Made by a program: the position numbers and the translations under genes
Notes under the pieces: model-generated
What the model saw: the letters and a program-made list of their open reading frames with translations, nothing else
What the model was told of the DNA's origin: nothing
The model's database searches: none
Part shown: one piece after another, positions 6,210 to 10,376 of the stretch
Numbering within the stretch: position 1 is the stretch's first letter
Layout of the letters: each line of letters opens with the position of its first letter
Assembly (NCBI GenBank): GCA_016207765.1
Contig: JACQOY010000045.1
Location: 1 to 10,376, forward strand
Direction: 5' to 3'
DNA: 10,376 nucleotides
Origin: Deltaproteobacteria bacterium
GTDB taxonomy: Bacteria > UBA10199 > SBBF01

Positions 6210-7528
6210 GGCTCATCATCAAAAACGGACATCTCATCGACCCCAAAAACCGGCGCAATGGCCGGTTCGATCTGCTCATCGAAGAGGGAAAGGTGCGCGA
6301 TATTCTAAAAGCGGGACACACGGTTGCGTCTGCCGATGTGATCGACGCCAAAGGGTGCATTGTCAGCCCCGGTTTTATCGACCTCCATGTCCATCTGCGC
6401 GAGCCGGGGTACGAATATAAGGAAACGATCCGGAGCGGAACACTGGCCGCGGCGGCGGGGGGATTTACCTCGGTCTGTTGCATGGCCAACACCAATCCGG
6501 TCAACGACAACGCCTCCATCACCGAATATATCCTCAAAAAGGCGAAAGAAGAGGGAACGGTGAATGTGTTTCCCATCGGCGCCTTGTCGAGGGGGCTTGC
6601 GGGGAAAGAATTGAGCCCCATGGGGGAGCTTAAAAAAGCGGGGTGCGTGGGGTTCTCCGACGACGGCAAAACGGTTCAAAACAGCCGCCTCATGCGTTTG
6701 GCCCTGGAATACGCCAAAACCTTTGATGCGCCGGTTATCAGCCACGCTATCTGCTCCGATTTGGCCCACGGCGGGGTCATGCACGAGGGTTTTGTCGCAA
6801 CAAAGCTGGGGCTTCCCGGAATTCCCTCGGCCGCTGAAGATATCATCATCAGCCGCGATATCCGTTTGGCGGAAACAACCGGCGCCCGCCTCCATATTGC
6901 CCATCTTTCCACGGCAGAGGGGGTGGAACTGGTGCAGAAGGCCAAAAAGAAGGGGATCAGGGTTACCGCCGAGGCGACTCCGCACCATTTTACTTTGACC
7001 GACGAGACGGTGGAGGCGCACCCTCCGGGTACTGCGGCCAAGCCGTCCCAGGATGGGGCTTCGCCGTACGACACCAACACAAAAATAATGCCGCCCCTTC
7101 GTTCCGAAAAAGATCGGAGGGCGATTGTCGAAGGGCTTGCCACGGGGGTTATTGATGCGATTGCCACCGATCATGCCCCCCATGCGCTTGTGGACAAAGA
7201 GATTGAATTTGATTCGGCCGCTTTTGGAATAGTGGGGTTGGAGACAGCCTTAAGTTTGTCCCTCCAACTGGTTGAAAAGAAAAAATTAACGATGAAAAAA
7301 ATGGTGGAGCTGTTGACGATCAATCCGGCGCGTATTGTCGGCCTGAAAAAAGGGGGCCTTGAACCCGGGGCCTCCGCCGATGTCGTAATTTTTAATCCCT
7401 CCCTTTCCTGCAAAATCGATCCGGCCAAATTTTATTCCAAGAGCAAAAACACCCCGTTTGGCGGGATGAAGGTGAAGGGGGTTGTAAAGTATACGATTGT
7501 CGGGGGAAAAGTTATTTATCAGGTTTGA
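6206..7528 (+). CDS. pyrC: Dihydroorotase, class I
   Basis: This 440-residue metal-dependent amidohydrolase cyclises carbamoyl-aspartate to dihydroorotate. Metal and catalytic residues are visible: HVHLREPG with H61 and H63, Asp153 in SDDGK (bridging the metals in class I enzymes), H180 in ISHAI, H233 in IAHLS, and TDHAPH with D322. The MANTNPV substrate motif is at 93-99. The protein is about 15 residues longer than usual; the excess is an insertion at about 271-287 ([17 protein letters not shown]), between the [15 protein letters not shown] stretch and the conserved [12 protein letters not shown]. The DNA of that insertion is an imperfect palindrome. The ATG overlaps the pyrB stop (ATGA), indicating coupled translation. 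The insertion lies in a loop and no key residue is lost, so activity is probably kept. Confidence 0.96.
   Translation: MRLIIKNGHLIDPKNRRNGRFDLLIEEGKVRDILKAGHTVASADVIDAKGCIVSPGFIDLHVHLREPGYEYKETIRSGTLAAAAGGFTSVCCMANTNPVNDNASITEYILKKAKEEGTVNVFPIGALSRGLAGKELSPMGELKKAGCVGFSDDGKTVQNSRLMRLALEYAKTFDAPVISHAICSDLAHGGVMHEGFVATKLGLPGIPSAAEDIIISRDIRLAETTGARLHIAHLSTAEGVELVQKAKKKGIRVTAEATPHHFTLTDETVEAHPPGTAAKPSQDGASPYDTNTKIMPPLRSEKDRRAIVEGLATGVIDAIATDHAPHALVDKEIEFDSAAFGIVGLETALSLSLQLVEKKKLTMKKMVELLTINPARIVGLKKGGLEPGASADVVIFNPSLSCKIDPAKFYSKSKNTPFGGMKVKGVVKYTIVGGKVIYQV
7029..7069. repeat. Possible palindromic insertion within pyrC
   Basis: CGGCCAAGCC (7035-7044) and GGCTTCGCCG (7057-7066) form a 10-bp stem with one mismatch, inside a segment that begins and ends GTAC (7029-7032, 7066-7069). 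It encodes the extra residues of PyrC (about 275-288) that other class I dihydroorotases lack, to my knowledge. Its end, CGCCGTAC, resembles the CGCCCGTAC end of the carA palindrome, but I cannot show that they are the same family. Confidence 0.35.
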
Positions 7529-7597
7529 AAAGTTCAAGGTTATAACAGTTCAAGGACTGACTTTAAAAACTTTTAACTTTTCGAACCTTGAACTTTT
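7528..7597. repeat. Inverted and direct repeats between pyrC and carA
   Basis: AAAAGTTCAAGGTT (7528-7541) is the exact reverse complement of AACCTTGAACTTTT (7584-7597). AGTTCAAGG occurs directly repeated at 7531-7539 and 7547-7555, and AACTTTT recurs on the right side. This fills nearly the whole gap between pyrC and carA. No T-run follows the hairpin, so it is not an intrinsic terminator. Similar GTTCAAG-family intergenic repeats are, as I recall, common in deltaproteobacterial genomes. The role is unknown; carA has no visible Shine-Dalgarno sequence beyond it. Confidence 0.7.
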
Positions 7598-7607
7598 GAA
7601 ACATTAA

Positions 7608-8567
7608 GTGAATTTGAAACCAGCCCACCTCATTTTGTCCGACGGAAAAATTTTCTCCGGAACGTCGTTTGGTGATGAAGGCGCCCGATGGGGTGAGGTC
7701 GTTTTCAATACGTCACTCACCGGCTATCAGGAAATCCTGACCGATCCATCGTATCAGGGCCAAATCGTCGTCATGACCTATCCCGAAGTCGGGAACACCG
7801 GCGCCAATCCGGTCGATGTCGAGTCGGCCAAAATTTATCTTTCGGGATTCGTCGTGAAAGAAAATTCCCCCATTGTGAGCAACTTTCGGGCGAAGTCATC
7901 TCTCTCCGCTTTTTTGAAGAAGAATAAAGTCCCGGCTGTCGAGGGAATTGACACGCGCGCATTGGTGAGGCACATCCGCGATGCCGGGGCAAAACCGGCG
8001 CTTATTCATGTCGGTGTGGTCACGGATTTTTCGAAACTGAAGAAAAAGGCGGCCGCCCTTCCTTCCATGGAGGGACAGGATTTGGCAAAAGTGGTTTCAT
8101 GCAAGAAGCCGTATGGGTGGAACAGGGGGAGTCACAGGATTGTGCGCATGGTAGGGGCGCAGGGCCACGAAGTGGTCCCTCCTAGGGGCCGTGCGCCCGT
8201 ACAAAAAAAGAAATTCAACGTCATCGCTTATGATTTCGGTATCAAACAGAATATTCTCCGGATGTTAGTCGATGCCGGATGCCGGGTGAAAGTGGTTCCG
8301 GCCGATTATCCCGCCGAAGAGGTTTTGGGCCAAAACCCGGACGGCGTCTTTCTCTCCAACGGTCCCGGCGATCCGGCGGTTTGTACCTATGCCGTCGAGA
8401 ATGTCCGGAAAATTTTGGGGAAAAAACCGATGTTCGGCATCTGTCTGGGCCATCAAATCATGGGATTGGCCCTTGGGGGGAAGACCTTCAAGCTGAAATT
8501 CGGCCATCACGGGGGAAACCAGCCGGTGATGGACTTATCCACGCAAAAAGTGGAGATCACCGCGCAA
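7608..8567 (+). pseudogene. carA: CarA portion: carbamoyl-phosphate synthetase small (glutaminase) subunit, C-terminally truncated
   Basis: CarA releases ammonia from glutamine for the large subunit CarB, supplying carbamoyl phosphate to PyrB and to arginine synthesis. Residues 1 to about 170 are the N-terminal small-chain domain ([22 protein letters not shown], split here as [11 protein letters not shown] and [24 protein letters not shown]). The class I glutamine amidotransferase domain starts near [16 protein letters not shown] and includes SNGPGDP and FGICLGHQ with nucleophile Cys279. Homology ends at KVEITAQ (residue 320); the following QNHGF region and the true C-terminal catalytic His-Pro-Glu segment are absent, although an HPE occurs by position 321-323 right after the break. 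About residues 182-198 are a palindromic-repeat insertion between the two domains. It is the expected next gene of the pyr operon, 79 bases after pyrC; carB would normally follow but is not seen. Confidence 0.9.
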
Positions 8568-10376
8568 CACCCCGAGCCCGCGCGTGTCGCGCCGGCATCT
8601 GCCGCGCAACAGCTCCAGCCGGCGCCGCCGGCCGTTCAGGTGGAAGCGGCCCAGACGATCCGGGTTGAGATATCCAAGCTGGACAGCGTGATGAACCTGC
8701 TGGGCGAGCTGGCCACGGCGAAGATCCGGTTCGATCAACGGATACAGGAGATTTCGGGTCTTCACGACGAAGTCAACCGGCTGAACGCGTCGCTCCGCCG
8801 CGGCGTCGACCTGAAATCATTCGCGTCCGAATTGGGATTGGTCGACACCGCGTTCAAGGACAACCTGGAAGAGCAGAGGCGGGCGTCGGACGAAGTCCGT
8901 CGGATTTCCGGGGAACTGCAGGAAGCCGTCATGCGCACCCGCATGATCCCGGTCGGGACCGTCCTCAAAAAATTCCCCCGAATGGTCCGGGACATTGCCA
9001 GGGACACGAACAAAAAAGTGAAATTGACGATCCTCGGCGAAGACACCGAGATGGACAAGACCGTGGTGGAGAGCATCGGCGATCCGCTGATGCATCTGAT
9101 CCGAAACGCCATCGACCATGGAGTCGAGCCGCCGGCCGCCCGCCTGCAGGCGGGCAAACCGGAGGAAGGGCAGGTCGTCATCCGCGCCGGCCACCAGGGG
9201 GACATGGTCGTCATCTCGATCGGCGACGACGGCGCGGGACTTCGGAGAGACAAAATACTGAACAAGGCGATCGAGCGCGGACTGGTGGCGGCGGAGGCCG
9301 CGCCCGGTCTGTCTTCGGCCGCCGTCTGCGACCTGATTTTCCGGCCCGGATTTTCAACGGCGGAAAAAGTGACGGACCTCTCCGGCCGCGGAGTCGGAAT
9401 GGACGTGGTCCGGAGCCAGATCAGCAAGCTCAAGGGAACGGTGGACGTGCAGAGCGTTGAGGGCAAGGGATCCACGTTTACCATCAAGCTTCCCCTGACC
9501 CTGGCCATCATTCAGGTGCTGATGGTGACCGTGGGCCAGCGCCGGTACGCCTTGCCGCTGACCGCCGTCCAGGAAACCCTCAGCGTCCCCAACTCGGACA
9601 TCCACGCCATCGGGCTCAAACAGGTATTCAATCTCCGCGGCGAAGCAGTGTCCCTCGTGCGTCTGGCGGACATGCTCGGGCTGAAAAGCATGGCCTGGAC
9701 CACCGGCGAAGAATCCAAAGTCGTCGTGGTCAATGTGGGCCAGGACAAGGTTGGATTGCAGGTCGACGTATTGATGGACATGCGGGAAGTCGTGATCAAG
9801 ACGCTGGGCACCGTTTTGAAGCACGTCAAGTTCGCGACAGGCACGACGATCATGGGAGACGGCAGTTTGGTGTTGATTCTGGATCTGCCGGAACTGGCGC
9901 GGGAAACCAAAAATCTCGAAACGACGGGAATGGCCGGCCGGAAGGCGGAGGAACCCATTGTTTCGGACGCCAAACCGGCGGCGCAAACCAGCCCGGCCGC
10001 GCCCGACTATCGCGCGACCCTGCTCCTCGTTGACGATTCACCAACGGTGATCCGCCTGGTGGCGCCGGCCGTTCAGCGGCACGGGTTCCGGGTGCTGACC
10101 GCGTCGGACGGCGTGGAAGCGCTGGAAGTACTCGGCCGGGAAAAGGTGGACGCGGTGGCTACGGATGTATCGATGCCGAGGCTCGACGGATACGGAGTCT
10201 GCCGGGAAATCCGCAAACGACCGGCATTTCAGAGCATGCCGGTCATCCTGTTCTCATCCAAGGGAGACAAGCTGGACAAGGTGCGCGGTTTCGACGTGGG
10301 CGCGGACGAATATATCGAGAAGCCGTTAGATCCGGCCGTGCTGGTCGCCAAACTCGAGCAACTGCTCCGGAGGACG
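7608..10376 (+). CDS. Chimeric ORF: truncated CarA joined in frame to CheA-CheW-receiver kinase (3' end outside window)
   Basis: One open frame of 923 codons runs from GTG 7608 (directly after an in-frame TAA; TTG 7614 is an alternative start) to the last base of the window with no stop. Residues 1-320 are carbamoyl-phosphate synthetase small subunit, ending at ITAQ where CarA should continue NHGF. An Ala/Pro/Gln-rich linker (about 321-349) leads into a CheA-type kinase core and a receiver domain. The fusion lacks the last 50 or so residues of CarA and the Hpt and P2 domains of CheA, so neither half has its complete active machinery. I know of no natural CarA-CheA protein. A contig misjoin or recent deletion is the likeliest cause; retention of frame would occur by chance one time in three. 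The two halves are described separately below. Confidence 0.8.
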   Translation, partial: MNLKPAHLILSDGKIFSGTSFGDEGARWGEVVFNTSLTGYQEILTDPSYQGQIVVMTYPEVGNTGANPVDVESAKIYLSGFVVKENSPIVSNFRAKSSLSAFLKKNKVPAVEGIDTRALVRHIRDAGAKPALIHVGVVTDFSKLKKKAAALPSMEGQDLAKVVSCKKPYGWNRGSHRIVRMVGAQGHEVVPPRGRAPVQKKKFNVIAYDFGIKQNILRMLVDAGCRVKVVPADYPAEEVLGQNPDGVFLSNGPGDPAVCTYAVENVRKILGKKPMFGICLGHQIMGLALGGKTFKLKFGHHGGNQPVMDLSTQKVEITAQHPEPARVAPASAAQQLQPAPPAVQVEAAQTIRVEISKLDSVMNLLGELATAKIRFDQRIQEISGLHDEVNRLNASLRRGVDLKSFASELGLVDTAFKDNLEEQRRASDEVRRISGELQEAVMRTRMIPVGTVLKKFPRMVRDIARDTNKKVKLTILGEDTEMDKTVVESIGDPLMHLIRNAIDHGVEPPAARLQAGKPEEGQVVIRAGHQGDMVVISIGDDGAGLRRDKILNKAIERGLVAAEAAPGLSSAAVCDLIFRPGFSTAEKVTDLSGRGVGMDVVRSQISKLKGTVDVQSVEGKGSTFTIKLPLTLAIIQVLMVTVGQRRYALPLTAVQETLSVPNSDIHAIGLKQVFNLRGEAVSLVRLADMLGLKSMAWTTGEESKVVVVNVGQDKVGLQVDVLMDMREVVIKTLGTVLKHVKFATGTTIMGDGSLVLILDLPELARETKNLETTGMAGRKAEEPIVSDAKPAAQTSPAAPDYRATLLLVDDSPTVIRLVAPAVQRHGFRVLTASDGVEALEVLGREKVDAVATDVSMPRLDGYGVCREIRKRPAFQSMPVILFSSKGDKLDKVRGFDVGADEYIEKPLDPAVLVAKLEQLLRRT
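8151..8202. repeat. Palindromic element inserted in frame within carA
   Basis: GTAGGGGCGCAGGGCC (8151-8166) pairs with GGCCGTGCGCCCGTAC (8187-8202) at 14 of 16 positions, and the interior holds a second hairpin, GGGCCAC (8162-8168) with GTGGTCC (8172-8178) around a GAA loop. The terminus matches the first bases of the element at 2-89. The frame reads through it as about 17 codons without a stop (from [11 protein letters not shown] to RGRAPV), adding residues between the N-terminal and amidotransferase domains where other CarA proteins have a short linker. In-frame palindromic insertions in genes are known from Rickettsia palindromic elements; this one is a separate family as far as can be seen. 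Confidence 0.7.
8565..8580. other. Break point between carA and cheA homology
   Basis: CarA similarity stops after the CAA codon at 8565-8567 (Gln320 of ITAQ) and the next codons read HPEPARVAP, the start of an Ala/Pro-rich linker typical of CheA. Downstream codons favour G or C in third position more: in one hand count of 30 codons, 19 were G/C within carA (7788 onward) and 25 within the kinase part (from the GACGTG at about 9443). Samples are small, but the change in style is also visible in the loss of long G and A runs. Confidence 0.65.
8568..10376 (+). other. CheA-type histidine kinase core with CheW-like and receiver domains (partial at both ends)
   Basis: Residues below count from GTG 7608. 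From about 350 ([19 protein letters not shown]) comes the CheA dimerisation domain, with a longer than usual coiled-coil hairpin (about 370-440). The ATPase domain follows with N box [12 protein letters not shown] (496-507, Asn500), G1 box DDGAGL (540-545), the [15 protein letters not shown] region and G2 box GRGVGM (593-598). A CheW-like coupling domain begins near 610 ([16 protein letters not shown]) and runs to about 765. After a linker, a receiver domain starts near 803 with acidic pair D809/D810, phosphoacceptor D853 and Lys905; its end or further domains lie beyond the window. The Hpt domain with the phosphorylatable His and the P2 domain are missing upstream. The architecture is that of a hybrid CheA/receiver kinase as in FrzE-like or Chp-like chemosensory systems. 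Confidence 0.9.

Noticed and set aside
8568-8576. His-Pro-Glu at residues 321-323 as the CarA catalytic His/Glu pair brought next to the truncated domain.
   Set aside because: It follows directly on ITAQ, where about 30 residues should intervene, and it reads on into an Ala/Pro linker; it is more likely part of the CheA linker.
8762-9511. A 249-codon open frame on the minus strand opposite the kinase.
   Set aside because: Ser/Arg-rich translation with no recognisable fold, opposite conserved CheA motifs.
1-10376. CRISPR arrays, tRNA, rRNA, complete insertion sequences or prophage genes.
   Set aside because: No regularly spaced repeats, cloverleaf sequences, transposase motifs or phage genes were seen on either strand.

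Overview
The window is one contiguous bacterial stretch, coding almost entirely on the + strand. Gene content and order (SPOR protein, lepA-lepB, then pyrR-pyrB-pyrC-carA behind an attenuator) suggest a Gram-negative organism of deltaproteobacterial type, possibly an uncultured lineage known from metagenomes. This placement rests on gene order and the style of the intergenic repeats, so it is an inference. Composition is mid-GC with many short homopolymer runs.

Layout. 2-89 is a long perfect inverted repeat of the dispersed GTAGGGGC...GCCCCTAC type, ending just before a membrane-anchored SPOR-domain protein (97-774). 775-1860 is a small accessory cluster: a possibly leaderless promoter overlapped by inverted repeats, a basic glycine/arginine-rich 85-residue protein, an AbiEii/MNT-like nucleotidyltransferase that overlaps it, and a ribbon-helix-helix DNA-binding protein behind its own palindromic promoter. 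Together they look like a toxin-antitoxin-type module inserted between housekeeping genes. 1876-4499 holds lepA (elongation factor 4) and lepB (signal peptidase I), 2 bp apart.

4500-4749 is the pyr leader: a probable promoter, a 19-codon leader ORF with a good ribosome-binding site, and a textbook intrinsic terminator whose 3' arm is also the pyrR Shine-Dalgarno sequence. The pyr operon follows with tight overlaps: pyrR (regulator), pyrB (aspartate carbamoyltransferase), pyrC (dihydroorotase), then after an 80-bp repeat-rich gap carA (glutaminase subunit of carbamoyl-phosphate synthetase). CarA, PyrB and PyrC act in successive early steps of UMP synthesis.

The most striking feature is at the end. 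The carA reading frame never reaches its normal C-terminus. At about 8567 it passes in frame into a CheA-type histidine kinase (dimerisation, ATPase and CheW-like domains) plus a receiver domain, and stays open to the last base. The fused ORF lacks both the CarA C-terminus with its catalytic His/Glu and the CheA Hpt (phosphorylatable His) domain. The break is abrupt, with a shift in codon choice, so an assembly chimera or recent deletion/rearrangement is more likely than a functional fusion; it should be checked on reads first. A second oddity is that palindromic sequence sits in frame inside carA (clear) and perhaps pyrC (less clear).
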